DNA from: Linyphia triangularis
Taxonomy: Eukaryota > Arthropoda > Arachnida > Araneae > Linyphiidae
Assembly (NCBI GenBank): GCA_963978545.1
Contig: OZ021723.1
Span: 5,400,273 to 5,464,272, forward strand
Direction: 5' to 3'
Length of the DNA: 64,000 bases
Positions 1-11,279 of this stretch are shown here, in pieces; within the stretch, counting starts at the first letter, position 1; each line of letters begins with the position of its first letter. Both the position numbers and the translations under genes were made by a program. The notes under the pieces are model-generated. The model was not told the DNA's origin. It searched no databases and saw only the letters and a list, made by a program, of their open reading frames with translations.

Positions 1-118
1 AATATACTTTATTAAAAGTTTATATATCGACATAATGCCTGAAAACAAATTTTCAAAGGTCCTTAAAAGTCATTGAAAAGTCATTGATTTTCATTCTGTG
101 ATTTGAGTGAGAACCCTG
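1..118. mobile_element. CAGGGTTCCCAC-family DNA transposon, 3' end only
   Basis: The right end of this family (TTTATTAAAAGTTTATATAT ... GTGAGAACCCTG) enters from the left edge. Its other end is outside the window. Same family as 8288-8685, 15349-15746 and 22647-23061. Confidence 0.75.
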
Positions 119-369
119 CTTTAAAATAATTTAAATATATCCAATTAATATTAGTAGCTTTTTTACTATACAGGGTTCTCACAGTCATTTAAAGTGCTAA
201 ATATTTTTTAACTGGTTTTCCAGGCCTTAAAAGTTCTTGAAAATGCTTAAATGCTCTTAAAAATTCTTATAGTTCCTTAAAAGTCCTTAATTTTTGTCAC
301 TTATCTGCACCACACCAAAATTTTTGGATAATATTTGTATTAAGCATGCATAAACTTGTACATCGTTTG

Positions 370-801
370 CAGAGTGGCCACAGAACCGGGAAAACCTGGA
401 AATTAGGGAAATGTCAGGGAGCTTTTTGATTCTGGAAAAAATATGGGAAATGTCAGTTAACTTTTTAGAATTTCATGAAAATCAGGGAAATTTTGTATTG
501 TTTAAGGCACTTTCATCTATATTTTGACGCTATTTACATGGAGATTCGTAGTAGTAAGCCAATAGAAGTTTAATGTTATGGAATAATTTAAACGTTTCAT
601 TACCAGCAAAACTATTTTTAAAAAAATTGCATATTATCTCTTTAGCATACATGTTCTATTTGATCAGGGTGTCTAGACATCTGGAAAACCTAAGAAAATT
701 GGGGAAATTTGAAGAAAAGTTTGCCCTAAAATCAGGGAATTTTTTATAAATCTGTCAGGGAAATCAGGGAACTTTTTTTCCTGAATTTTGTGGCCACCCT
801 G
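370..801. mobile_element. CAGAGTGGCCAC / GTGGCCACCCTG element
   Basis: Terminal inverted repeats CAGAGTGGCCAC and GTGGCCACCCTG, flanked by GTTTG on both sides (365-369, 802-806), a 5-bp TSD. The interior repeats TCAGGGAA-type motifs. Non-coding. A second, shorter copy is at 5288-5625. Confidence 0.7.
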
Positions 802-957
802 GTTTGGTTCACATTTGATGATTAGTGGAGTAGAAATCGAATGGTTTTAGTTACACACTGTATTCTGTAAGACAAACATATGAGACTTAGGTTTATGCTT
901 TGCTAGCCAATAAATAAAAGACCATCATCAAAATCTGTTTATAAAGAAAAATGCAAA

Positions 958-1403
958 TGAGGAACTTTCGCGTTTTTTGGTTTTATTTTTAAATAAAAGT
1001 AGAGAAAAAAATCATGAAAAACAATACCATTCTTTCAAAAATTTGAGCTCGGATAGATAGTTAAAAAAGTATTTAGTTTTTCACTTTGCGATTTGGCGGG
1101 GAAAAGCCACTTTTGCGTGAAACGTCAACGCGCAGATAATAAACCAGTCTAAAACCTGTTTTAGACGAGGAATGAGTGTGGTTTCTCCTTTGTTTTGCAA
1201 CTTTATCTCTGCGTAACCACGTCACGGTTTTTTCATGCGTTTTTGGTCACATGACTTGCTATGATTTTGGCTGATTTCAAACTGGATTTTTGATTAATTG
1301 AAAGCATAAAGATAAAAAATAATTGCACTGCTCCAATATATTCGTTGGATAACACTAGAAAATACAAAAAATATTCATTTTCCTCACTTGTGCAAGTTCC
1401 TCA
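958..1403. repeat. Possible small inverted-repeat element
   Basis: The left end TGAGGAACTTTCGC and right end GCAAGTTCCTCA are inverted copies of each other with one mismatch. No clear TSD. It lies inside the 171-2408 element and is non-coding. Confidence 0.35.
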
Positions 1404-1520
1404 TTGTGTACGAAAGATTTTGATATCGACACTCTGAGCAATGCAGCTGTAAAGTCACACGTTCAAGACTTGACGCATGAAAACAAATTTTCAAACATCC
1501 TTAAAAAATATCATTTAGAT

Positions 1521-2352
1521 CAGCATTCGCCACTAACTTTTAGAGGCGGGCCGTATGTCTTTAGTTGGAGCTTTTCACAGGCCAGAAATACCAAAACATG
1601 TATATTAAATTATTATCAGTACTCTTCCATTATCTGGGCACAAATGTCGCCAACCATACGCGAGGCGTCGCCAAGCAAAGCGAATGAAAGGAAAACGTGC
1701 TAGAAGAAATTTGGCGAAATTCTACATTATTTGGCGATTTATTGCTTGCGTCTGGAAAACGGAAATGTACCTTATTATCGATTTAATAATATATAGAATT
1801 TCTGAGAGCTGGAAAAAAGAATCAATTTTTTTTATCTTAATAAAATTACAGTTGGTATTTGATTCTTTTTTTCCCAAATAATAAAAAAATAATAGTTTTC
1901 ATTGTTAGTAAGTCAAAGTCTAAAAAAGAATCAAAATGTTTGTTTCAACGTGACATTACGATTTGACATAACTTTTTAATAAAAGTATTTAAACTGTACT
2001 TCCAGATTACTCCGTTTTAGTTGATATCAATTATGAGATGATGACGGTCGAAATCGTTCAGGTTATTTTTCGATAGAATCGATGTCTTTTGGAATATTTG
2101 TTGCAGTCAATTTTTAATAAATTGGCTGCAACCAATTCTTGATGAAAACCACCTTGCATAGTTTCTTCGGGCATTTAGTGGAGAATTGTGTTTTACATAG
2201 TTAATACAAATTATTTCGGATGAAATACATGTATGTAAAAATAGTCCATGCCGTAAAATTTGATTTTTTTTTTCATCCTTGGTGCTGGCGGGCCGCATAA
2301 ATATCTGTCGCGGGCCAAATCCTGCCCGCGGGCCGCGTAGTGGCTGATGCTG
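1521..2352. mobile_element. hAT-like non-autonomous element (CAGCATTCGCCACTA ends)
   Basis: Ends CAGCATTCGCCACTA and TAGTGGCTGATGCTG are imperfect inverted repeats. The perfect 8-bp TSD ATTTAGAT lies at 1513-1520 and 2353-2360. The subterminal regions are GC-rich (GGGCCGC, GCCCGCGGGCCGC). Non-coding. Related to 17766-18638. Confidence 0.8.
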
Positions 2353-2416
2353 ATTTAGATCCTTGAAAAGTCATTGATTTTCAATCTATGATTATAGTGA
2401 GAATCCTGCTATAGTA

Positions 2417-3776
2417 TGGCCCACTTGATGGCTGTGGGGTTAGTGCTCTGACTTCGCATGCCAAAGGTGCCGGGTTCAAATCAGGGCCGTAGCCAGCCAA
2501 AGTTTGTAGGACGGGCAAAAATGTTCCCAGGAGGGGCAGAAATATAAATTATTTAATTGGTTTTCAATTAATTTTTACAATTGATTACATGTAAAAGACT
2601 ATCAGAGCACTTTATGAAGTACATATACAAAAAAATATTTTAAAAAAGAAACTGATTCTTTTAAAGACTCTACACCAGAAAAAATTTTGATAAAAACAAA
2701 ACTTTCAATTTAAAAAATTTTAAAGTATATTTAATACAATTCTATTCCTTTAAAATATTCTATGCTTGTCCATCTCTTAAATTTTCACACATTTCAACTT
2801 AAGAATACCTACTTTAAAATTAATTACAAATATAAAAATTAGTACAAGTTACTTTTACATAAAAAGTTTTTTTAATATACAAAGTTTTTTCGAAGTTCCG
2901 TTCTTACATATCTATTTAAAAATATATATAGTTAAAAAAATTACATTTTCTTATCATTGGTCTTGTGGAACAGCTACATAACTCTTTAACAAACTTGTCA
3001 TTTAAGAAATTCGTTCAGCATTAAAAAGTTATTTACATTTTTATATAAAAACTATATCTTTATATATATATACACATATTACTAATAGAATTGCATTTTC
3101 CTTTATTTTCTCTTATCATTTTCAATAATACTCTGAAAAATTTATCAGAAACTATTATAATATAAAAACCCTTTTTCTATTTCTTTGCATATATTATTAA
3201 TTATAATATAAAATAATAAAAATTCATTTTCCTATTCGTGGTCTTATATTAAACATTTTGAAACTTTTTAAAATACATAGTATAAAAAAAAACTAAAATA
3301 AAATGATAAATGTTAGTATAATTGCAATTTCCTATCTTTACACATATTAAACAATTTCAAAACTCTATCTCTACTTCAAATGCCAAAAACACTAGATTTG
3401 CCATCCTTTCGTGGCCCATTGACATTCTTTGGGGACGATTTATGGCCGTCATAGTGGAAAAGGTAGATTTGCAAGTTGCTGTTCTACAACCGAAGGTATC
3501 TACAGCAGCAAAAAGTTTGTTTCTATTCAATCATAGATATAAAGGTTTACAAGTAAAAACAAATGATTGGGATAAAATTTTCCAGGACGGGTGAAGATTT
3601 TTCCAGGTTGGGCAATGCCCGACCTCGCCCCCCTCTGGCTACAGACCTGGTTCAAATCCCAGATTAGCCATGGATGCTCGTTGTAGTCCGGAATCCATTT
3701 TAAACTGTAGTTCCCGGCCTGATTAGCCGTTATTGTGAAAAAAAATAGTTCGTTAAGCGTACAAAACCAACCAACC
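2417..3776 (+). mobile_element. tRNA-derived SINE (type a) split by a hAT-like element
   Basis: The A-box-like GGGGTTAGTGCTCTGAC and the B-box GGTTCAAAT|CC are followed by a tRNA-unrelated body ending in ACCAACCAACC, like the intact copy at 9245-9411. TSD TGCTATAGTA (2407-2416) / TGCTAGAGTA (3777-3786) has one mismatch. The SINE is interrupted exactly in its B-box by 2482-3649. Confidence 0.7.
2482..3649. mobile_element. hAT-like element inserted into the SINE B-box
   Basis: TIRs are CAGGGCCGTAGCCAG and CTGGCTACAGACCTG (15 bp, 2-3 mismatches). The perfect 8-bp TSD GTTCAAAT is at 2474-2481 and 3650-3657. The AT-rich 1168-bp interior has no transposase frame; the open frame at 3322-3594 has no recognisable domain. 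Confidence 0.85.
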
Positions 3777-3786
3777 TGCTAGAGTA

Positions 3787-4835
3787 CAGGGTTGGCATGG
3801 TTTAAACCAAATGGCTTTTTTTCTCAAAAAAACAATTGGTTTTTTTTAAAGAATAATTTAAAATTGCCTTTTATTTATTTATTTATTTACAATTAGATTT
3901 TTCAAATTATTTGATGTTGTAAATAAGTTCTATCTACTTTTAACCAAAAGTTTTCCATTCCAAAGATATCTTTTTCAAAAGGAATTTATTGAAAATGCAA
4001 CAGTTATAGACAAGTTATATTGCAAAAACAGAGAATATTTTCTTTCTTTTTGGAGTTGTACAATTGTTGCGTAATAAACAGGTTTTAGAAAAAGCAGCAA
4101 AACCTTTTTTTATTCAAAATGTTAAATCCAAAATTTGTTTTAAATGGAATAAAGAAATAACAATTAAGTTTTCTTTTTTTTTTTAAGAAAATAATTCACT
4201 AATTAAAATGTCTACATTCTGGGTACTATATAACATGTTTGAGTGATGTTTTTGTAAATGAAAAATTATACGAATACTATAGACAGATTAAGTTCTAACC
4301 TATTTTTAAATAAATCTTGCATTTAAAGAATACCTATTGAACAATAAGTTTTTATATTAATCTAATAGATAGTATATTAGTTTTTATAATTATTCAAAAT
4401 TATTAATTAAACTTAAATTATAGTCTGCATTTTAAATTTATTTTTAAAATAAAGGTTTTGTGTTTTAACAACTTATTTCTAAAACTTAAAAATATCATTT
4501 TGAATAATTTGTCACCATTACTGATGAATCCAAGAACAATATTCCATGTATTATGTAGTAAGTAATTACCATTGTATTATACTGTATACATTGAACTTAA
4601 AAAATAGTATCTCTCAATAAAATATTAAAATTATTAAATTCTTATTTAAATGTCCACATAAGTAGCAACAATTATTTATTTACATTTGAACATTAATTAT
4701 TCTAATTAATGTCAAATTTTATTTATAAATATGTATCGAAGTAATTAGAATTTAAAAAAAAAAAAAAACTTGGTGGTAACCAAAAAAAAAAACATTTTTT
4801 TTTTCTTTCTCTTTTTTTTTTTCCCCTCAACCCTG
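3787..4835. mobile_element. hAT-like non-autonomous element (CAGGGTTG ends)
   Basis: Begins CAGGGTTGGCATGGTTTAAA and ends CCCCTCAACCCTG. The 8-bp flanks CTAGAGTA (3779-3786) and CTATAGTA (4836-4843) differ at one base. AT-rich and non-coding interior with homopolymer runs. Confidence 0.7.
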
Positions 4836-4843
4836 CTATAGTA

Positions 4844-5287
4844 TGAGGCAAATAACTTATAAATGCTATCTTCTTTAATGCCAAAAACTTTAAAGCCAAA
4901 TTAATGCAAAGCAATTAATTTGTCTTTATTAAACCAAAAAAAAATTATAAAATTTATCTGAAGGAACAAAAGTTATCTAAAATTGTGCATTTCCAAAAAG
5001 TATTGCATTTCATTACAGTGTTCAAAATTTTCATTGCTTTTTTTAGTCTGAGTAACTTAATAGCACCAAAAACAGTGATTAATACAGAAGTGACATTTCC
5101 ATAAGAAAATGTTATGGAAATTACTAAATGCTAATGTATTTTGTTTCTTGGACATATTTGTTGAATAACTTAAAAGGGCTATGCTTCTAGACACAAATGA
5201 TAAGAGGTTGCATTATTAAAGATGCAGTAACTTAGCAGATAGTCACCATACAAACCTTTACATTTTAAAATTAAGATTATCGTAACG
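4844..5287. other. AT-rich sequence without recognisable content
   Basis: No gene, inverted repeat or second copy in the window was seen here. Confidence 0.4.
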
Positions 5288-5625
5288 CAGAGTGGAAATC
5301 GGGGAAATGTCAGGGAGCTTTCTGATTCAGAAAAATGTCAGGGAATTTTTTTTAACTTTCATGAAAGTCATGAAAATTTTCTCCTAGAGAATTGTGATTA
5401 ATCATTGGAAGTTTAATGTTACAGAATAATTTAAACTTTTCATTACCGCCAAAACTATTTAAAAAAATTGGCCTGTCTTCTCTTAAGCATACATTTTCTG
5501 TTTGATCAAAGTGTTTGCACATCTGGAAAAATGGGGGAAATTTGAAAAAAAGCTTGCCGTAAAATCAGAATATTTTTTAGAAATCTATCAGGGAACTTCT
5601 TTTCCTGAATTTTCTGACCACCCTG
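5288..5625. mobile_element. Second, shortened copy of the CAGAGTGG / CCACCCTG element
   Basis: Shares the interior of 370-801 (GGGAAATGTCAGGGAGCTTT, GCATACATTTTCTG) and ends CTGACCACCCTG. Flanks TAACG and TAAGT match at only 3 of 5 bases, so the copy is older. Confidence 0.65.
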
Positions 5626-5642
5626 TAAGTGATAAATATTAA

Positions 5643-6365
5643 CACTAGATTGCCTAAGCAAGTCATTTTGACTGCTTTTGAATTTCAATTAAAAAAATAA
5701 TTATTTAAATAATGACACAGCTTCTTATAATTTTGTGACTTTTTCTATAACATATAAATGGGTTAATTAATCATTGTTGTTGCTCCCCCCTCCTTCACTT
5801 CCGGTATATATATCTGTGTTATACCTATATTGCCGAAAAGCAGTCATTTTGACTGCTTGGAAAAGACCAGTTCGGCTCTGGATTGGAATAACATAACATA
5901 CAAGTTCATGATAAATTGTCGATTTCGACATATACTTGATAAGTTGCAGTTGTTCAATAACTAAAGTTATTGTTATTCGTACTTGTTATTCGAATCTTTA
6001 TGCCAGGCCTGGCCACTCGCTTTGTTCCCTTTGAACGCTCTGTAACGTAATTCCGATGGGAAGGAGGATCACTGAGTGTATGATCTCATACTGTAATCGA
6101 TACGGCTGCGCACGTGTCGACTTTGGTCAGGCCTGCTTTATGCACTAATAGATAATGTACAAATTATTTTTTTTTCGAACTGAAATACATTTTTTTTATT
6201 GTTAATACTTATTAATAACTTGTTATATGACTGTAAGTGATATAAAATATATTAAAAATTACTGTTAAACAAATTTCTTTGCGCATTAGTTATTTTTTCA
6301 CAATGCAGTCATTTTGACTGCTTTCAGGCAATATAGGTATATACTAAGCTCCCGTCTTTCTAGTG
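5643..6365. mobile_element. TTAA-flanked MITE, piggyBac-like (CACTAGA ends)
   Basis: TTAA at 5639-5642 and 6366-6369. Ends CACTAGA and TCTAGTG. Subterminal palindromes of the form GCAGTCATTTTGACTGC occur near 5661, 5840 and 6305, and TTGCCT/AGGCAA occurs near both ends. TTAA duplication plus CACTAGA-type ends is typical of piggyBac-superfamily elements. Non-coding. Confidence 0.65.
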
Positions 6366-6644
6366 TTAAATAATTTTAAACTCTTACTAAAGCTAACAGG
6401 TACTCTTTTACATATTGCATGATACAATATTTCTTTCCCCTTGTCTCTTGTTAGAAACCTTAGTTTATCAGATTTGTATCTGAACTGATCTAAACTATTA
6501 CTTAAATTACTAAATGTACAAATTTGTGTATGATGCAAATTTCATTATAATTAAGCGGATTTTAACCCACAAGCATACGTGCTAGAGTATTGCTATGGGA
6601 ATATTTAGAACAACTGGCCCTCTAAGACCCAAGCGTGTGCTTGT

Positions 6645-7082
6645 TGCTTATCTCACGCCTGGTCTGACGAAGTCAGACCAGGTCCATGAATCCGTTGACA
6701 AGAAGGAAGTCAATGACCAGAAGAGGGGTAGAATAGATGTCTTCCCTAACCAGTCCCAAACAGTCCAGGATATGCTGAGGTGAGGTCTGATGTTGGAGGC
6801 ATTTTGGGCAGGGAGGGAAGGTTTTCACGCCTTCTGAATAGCTTAGACATTTCAGGTGGCCACTGGCAAGTCGCGAAAGGCAGGTGCTGGATTTTCTGTC
6901 ACATGTGATGGTTAGTGACAGGCCTGGCTTGTTACCTGAATACCAGTGGTGGGAGGGGGTACCAGCCAGTCTTTCTTAATTTGGGATTTTTTCCTCGAGA
7001 AAAGTTCCAGGTATGTGAGGTTTGAAGAGGAAGGGGTTGGATAGTAGCAGCCCTTCTTTGCAAGACCGTCAGCTAGTTCATT
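6645..7082 (-). mobile_element. 5'-truncated non-LTR retrotransposon 3' end (RNase H tail and C-terminal Cys/His motif)
   Basis: The perfect 12-bp TSD GCGTGTGCTTGT flanks it (6633-6644, 7083-7094). Read on the - strand it encodes the end of an RNase H domain (NELADGLAKKG), then CLSRLASGHLKC, FPPCPKCLQHQTSPQHILDC and LLVIDFLLVNGFMDLV before TGA. This order is typical of Jockey/I-like elements abundant in spiders. One frameshift near 6955 breaks the frame. Short 3' UTR and a GATAAGCA terminus; a dead fragment. Confidence 0.85.
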
Positions 7083-7374
7083 GCGTGTGCTTGTGGATTA
7101 AGGAAATGATTTTCATAGTATGTATTTTCATTAAGATTTAGAACTTTCTTTTAATCATAATATGCAGTCAAAGCATGGTTTAACAAGAACATGTAAATTG
7201 CTTAATTTAAAAAGGGTCATGTCAGGTTTTCAAAGTACACTTTGTTTTAATTTTTGGTACTGTACCCCCTTAAGATACTGCAAAATTTAGTTTTCGTAAC
7301 AAAGAATTATATTTTGCAAAACATACAATATTTTAAATCAGAAAGTAACATGAAGTACTTCTTTGTAATTTCAG

Positions 7375-8170
7375 CATCAGACAGCAAAGTCATTCAAATC
7401 TGGGACTGCAAGACGAACACTTGTACACTGAACCTTCGCACAGACTCGAGCATAGCATCCATCAAATTCGACCACACCGTCATCATCGCCGCTTCATATC
7501 TCGGACACATAGTGTCTTGGGACGCCATTTCTGGACAGCGTCGCACAGAATACATGCGCCACTGTGGGGCAATATTTTCGTTTGATTACTCCAAAAATTT
7601 GAATCTACTTATCAGCGGCTCTGCTGACAATCGAGTCAAAATTTGGTCTTTATCCAATGGTTATTTGCTCAATACAGTGACAGATCACACATGCTGGGTC
7701 TTGAAAATCATCTTGAAGCCATACCCGGCCGAAAATGGCAGCAAGTATCAAGAACGTCATTGGTTGTTTAGTATGGACAGATCTGTAATATTTGTACGGC
7801 TAATGAGTTTCATTAGTTCTGAACTGGCAGCTGAAGGTTTATACATTACGACTCTGTACTCGATAACGTACGGACGACCTGAAGTAGACTGTTTGTTTTC
7901 ACCAGGAGTTTTCTTTGACGGGAGCTTTTTGTATTTTTCGAAAGAACAACTTGATAATCGGAAGTTATCGACTTTCTGCCAATGGGATGTTAAGCAGAAG
8001 TGTATGGTTTCAGAAGTGCCGCTTAATCTGCGGATGAAAGCCCTTCTTGCAGTTGGTAAGAAGTACGTTGCAATCAGCACATTTTGGAAGCACAAGTCAT
8101 TGCCAAACTTCTTAGTTCTGGATAAAAAGAGTTTAAAGGAAGTTGCTGTGTGGAATTTTCCACCATCAAG
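7375..8170 (+). CDS. Fbxw2: FBXW2-like F-box/WD-repeat protein, penultimate coding exon (partial gene)
   Basis: FBXW2 is a substrate-recognition subunit of SCF (Skp1-Cullin-F-box) ubiquitin ligases; this exon encodes most of its WD40 propeller. Seen: blade motifs VIQIWD, HIVSWD and SGSADNRVKIWS, in the same order and spacing as vertebrate FBXW2 as I recall it (there TVACWE, SGSADFTVKVWA). The stretch LNTVTDHTCWVLKIIL parallels LNTLTGHTEWVTKVVL. The exon starts after the acceptor TTTGTAATTTCAG (AG at 7373-7374) with the last two bases of a codon, runs 264 open codons, and ends at the donor AAG|GTAAGC, leaving AG. The open frame continues upstream to 7254, but that part has no similarity and I read it as intron. 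No F-box exon is found between 1 and 7374, so the 5' part must lie outside the window. Family assignment is strong; the intron is full of insertions but the exon is intact. Confidence 0.9.
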
Positions 8171-8287
8171 GTAAGCAGGTTTTTTTTATTTATTTTTAAA
8201 TTTATGCATTTGTTGTACTGAAAGTGGATTGTCTTAAAAATTCTTCACTTATTTGAAATACAACTTTAAATTAAAATCTAACTTCAA

Positions 8288-8685
8288 CAGGGTTCCCACA
8301 GTCATTAAAAGTGCTTAATATTTTTTAACTTGTTTTCAAGGCCTTGAACATGCTTACAGGTGCTTAAAAGTTATTGAAAATGCTTAGGTGTCCTTAACAG
8401 TCCTTAATTTTTACGGATGTTGTGTGCCCAACTTGAAAATTTATAAAAATACAACTCAGACTTGCTGTTCCCGAGCGGCCGCCACTTATCCACACCATAT
8501 TGGAATTCTCTAACATATCTGTATTACACATGCGCCAACTTGTAACGTTTTTGGTAGAATATACTTTATTAAAAATTTATATAGAGACATGATGCCTGAA
8601 AACAAGGTTTCAAAGATCCTTAAGAACATTATTTAGGTACTTAAAAGTCATTGATTTTCATTCTGTGATTTGAGTGGAAACCCTA
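8288..8685. mobile_element. CAGGGTTCCCAC-family element in the FBXW2 intron
   Basis: 398 bp, left end CAGGGTTCCCAC, right end GTGGAAACCCTA, flanked by TTCAA (8283-8287, 8686-8690). The interior consists largely of degenerate CCTTAAAAGT / GTGCTTGAAAATGCTTA motifs. Non-coding. Confidence 0.85.
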
Positions 8686-8690
8686 TTCAA

Positions 8691-9234
8691 GTATTAAAAA
8701 GTGAAAAAAAAAATTTTAGTGATTCAAATAATGAAGATATCTATTTACGAGTTATATTGAATGGATTTTGTTAGAAGAATCAGGCAAATATTAGAAACAA
8801 GACAGAAAAAGTTGCACAAAATCAGAGTTGTATCGAATGACTTTTTATCATTACTTTATTTTAAAAAATGTCTCTTACATTCAATAGAATTATCAAAGTA
8901 CCTATTTTTACATTTTCAACTCTTATCTATAAGTGTTTAACCCAAGTTTGTTAAAATTTTAAACCTAGATAGTATTAAATGCCAAAATACACTATTGTTC
9001 TTTAAATCATTACAAATATTCAGTGTGCCTGTACAAAAACTTTTTGGAATTAGTAAGTCTAAACTTTCTGTAAAAAAATTTAACCAAATATTCCTCTCTC
9101 TATTTTATTTTCTCCATAATTTACATACCATCTCTCATATTTGTATCTGATTACTCATTTTACTTCCACATTACACATAAACTTAATCAATACTTCAAAT
9201 ACATTCTAACACAACTTAAAACATGTATGCGAGT
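8691..9234. other. FBXW2 intron, no recognisable content
   Basis: AT-rich intronic sequence between two inserted elements. No conserved element or second copy seen. Confidence 0.4.
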
Positions 9235-9244
9235 CATAATGTAG

Positions 9245-9411
9245 TTAGAACAGTGGTTAGCGCTCTGACTTCGCCTGCCAAATGTGCCGGGTTCAAATCC
9301 CGGGTTGGACATGGATGGTCGTTATGGTTCAGAATCCATGTTAAGTTGTAGGTCCTGGCCTGATTGGCCGTTATTGTGCACAAGTATAAGTTGTGGAGTG
9401 CACCAACCAAC
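9245..9411 (+). mobile_element. tRNA-derived SINE (type a), intact copy
   Basis: TSD CATAATGTAG at 9235-9244 and 9412-9421. A-box-like TGGTTAGCGCTCTG and B-box GGTTCAAATCC are followed by a GGTTGGACATGGATGG body and the CACCAACCAACC tail. Intronic in the FBXW2-like gene, same strand. Confidence 0.85.
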
Positions 9412-9559
9412 CATAATGTAGGACAAAATACTAGCAACTGTAATGAACTGAAAAAACAAGAAGGTGCGAGTTTAAGTAGAGCCGTTTCTACATTTTTGTC
9501 TTGACTGTTAATATTTATGATTAGAATTTCTCTCACCTTTGATATTTTTTTTTATTTAG

Positions 9560-9722
9560 GTCAGTTGGTCCAGATTGCAATCATGTATGTTTTGGTGAAA
9601 CTAGCTGGCTGGATGGTTTGGATGGAATGAATGACCAGGGAGTAATATTGACCGCGGCCATAGACGAGAATTGTTGTAGTGTTTTAAAATGGACACCAAG
9701 GATTGCAGATTGTGTTGCTTAA
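9560..9722 (+). CDS. Fbxw2: FBXW2-like protein, last coding exon with stop
   Basis: Starts after the acceptor TTTTTTATTTAG with G, which completes the AG left by the previous exon (AGG, Arg). It then runs 53 codons to TAA at 9720-9722. The peptide TSWLDGLDGMNDQGV matches the C-terminal signature of vertebrate FBXW2 (ASWLNGLDGHNDTGL, from memory), and the end VLKWTP corresponds to the final WD strand. Matching phase plus matching C-terminus make the 1389-bp intron (8171-9559) secure. That intron carries a 398-bp DNA transposon and a SINE. No clear AATAAA was seen in the roughly 280 bp between the stop and the pogo element at 10004. Confidence 0.9.
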
Positions 9723-10003
9723 CATTTTCTGTATATTTTTCCATATTCCTATTACAGTGGAATTCCTGCTTTCCACAATGTTGATATTATATAGTTTAAT
9801 TAGTAGGTAATTTTCTAGATAGGTCTAACTGAAAGAGCTGTGTGTGAATCCAAACTACTTGGGACCAAAATTTTCTTTGTGTTAACTTTTTATTCTAGTT
9901 CCTGAGTAGTTTATTATATTTTGATACTTATGAAAAGTGCAATATTGTTGTATAAATGCTTCTTTTTTTCTCTCTCTCTCTCTCTTTTTTTTTTTTTGTA
10001 GTA

Positions 10004-11277
10004 CAGTCGAACCTCATTAATCCGAACACGCTTAAAACGAATTACTGTTAAAACGAACTACATTTACGATCCCCATCCTACTGTACATACAAATAACATT
10101 ATTTTCTTTGTTTAAGACGAACACGCTTATTACAAACTATCGGATTAGTCGAACTCGTATTTGAAGTCCCTAACATTCAAACTTCCATTCTGTAAAACGA
10201 ACAAGTCATTTTTCACTTGTTATCAACTTCGTTTTCCCAAAACGTCTTCAAACAAAGACCCAGTATACTAGTTCGCCTTTAGGTATTTGGCTGTTTTGCC
10301 CGTTTGCGACAATTTTCTACTTTCACCAACTACTTAAAGCCGGTTGATTTGTGCTGCTCCCCCCCCCCCCCCTCTCCAACTAACCAGATCCAAACCTATT
10401 GTCAAGTTCAGGTATACGTTCCTGGAGTGATTAGAAGACTTCAATAAAAGGGGCGTTTGTTTCCACTCGACTTATTTGACCCCTAGGACAGTTCAAACAT
10501 GAAGAATCGCCCTGAAGGGGGGCTACCAGGACGATGGATATGCCATATGTTTCACATCATCTAATTACCGGTTTTGAACTTGTTGAGATCTCCAGGGGTT
10601 CAAAGAGGGATCTACAGGCGACACTGTGATAGTCCCGAACCCTCCCTTTTATTGTCTCCTTGGAATGCTGTATTTTTCTTCGTAAGTCTTTTTGCTAAAA
10701 TTCTGGAATCCGCGACAAACCATTCACTGGATTCGTCGGTCCACCTTCAGTTCCAGTTGCCATTCGTTATCTGTACTGTCCTTGTTCTTGTGAAGGTAGA
10801 TCGAGAATAAAGAGCGTATTTTAGAATGAGTTCTAAAAGTAAAAGAACCTCAACTTTGGAAGAAAAATATGCCTTACTCAATAAAGTTGATGATGGAGTT
10901 AAGACAAAAACAGAAATTACTGCTGCTTTTGGAATACCCAAATGTCCACTATTTTAAAGAATCGTGAAAAAATTGAGCTATACGCTTTTTACCATATGAT
11001 AGTTTAAAAAGAATGTCTCTTGTAATCAATTAATAAACATTCTAGCTTTTAAATCTTTACTTTTGAAACTTTTTGTATTAGTGATATAGATATTGTATTT
11101 TTCTTTGAAAAATTCGAAATTTATCGCTTTTACTTAAATATGCGTTAGGAACTAAAATTGTGTTTCGGAAAATCGCATGAAATTCTTATAGTTTTTAAAA
11201 AATTATTTTATTGTTTTTCGGATAAAACGAATTAATTTTAAAGGTCCCTTGGAGTTCGTTTTAATGAGGTTTGACTG
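10004..11277 (+). mobile_element. pogo/Tigger-like DNA transposon, internally deleted
   Basis: Ends CAGTCGAACCTCATTAA and TTAATGAGGTTTGACTG are inverted repeats flanked by TA (10002-10003, 11278-11279). Both ends carry arrays of AAAACGAA/TTCGTTTT motifs, as in other pogo elements. Contains a remnant transposase N-terminus at 10826. Begins 281 bp after the FBXW2 stop. Confidence 0.85.
10826..11007 (+). pseudogene. pogo transposase N-terminal helix-turn-helix remnant
   Basis: ATG opens MSSKSKRTSTLEEKYALLNK ... KTEITAAFGIPK, the CENP-B/pipsqueak-like HTH typical of pogo transposases. A frameshift just after GIPK moves the continuation STILKNREKIE to another frame. The rest, including the DDE catalytic domain, is absent. 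Not functional. Confidence 0.7.
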
Positions 11278-11279
11278 TA

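Larger units (their letters stand above)
171..2408. mobile_element. CAGGGTTCCCAC-family element, long copy carrying three nested insertions
   Basis: The left end CAGGGTTCTCAC starts at 171 and the right end GTGAGAATCCTG stops at 2408. The flanks are the same 5 bp, CTATA (166-170 and 2409-2413), so the two halves are one insertion. The interior is split by a CAGAGTGGCCAC element (370-801), an inverted-repeat piece (about 958-1403) and a hAT-like element (1521-2352). Confidence 0.75.

Noticed and set aside
6595..6783. 62-codon + strand frame
   Set aside because: Antisense of the LINE 3' end and its flank.
7254..7374. Upstream extension of the FBXW2 open frame to an in-frame start
   Set aside because: No similarity to the family, AT-rich, and a good splice acceptor at 7373-7374 sits exactly where WD40 similarity begins.
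7757..8095. 112-codon - strand frame
   Set aside because: Shadow of the FBXW2 exon on the opposite strand.
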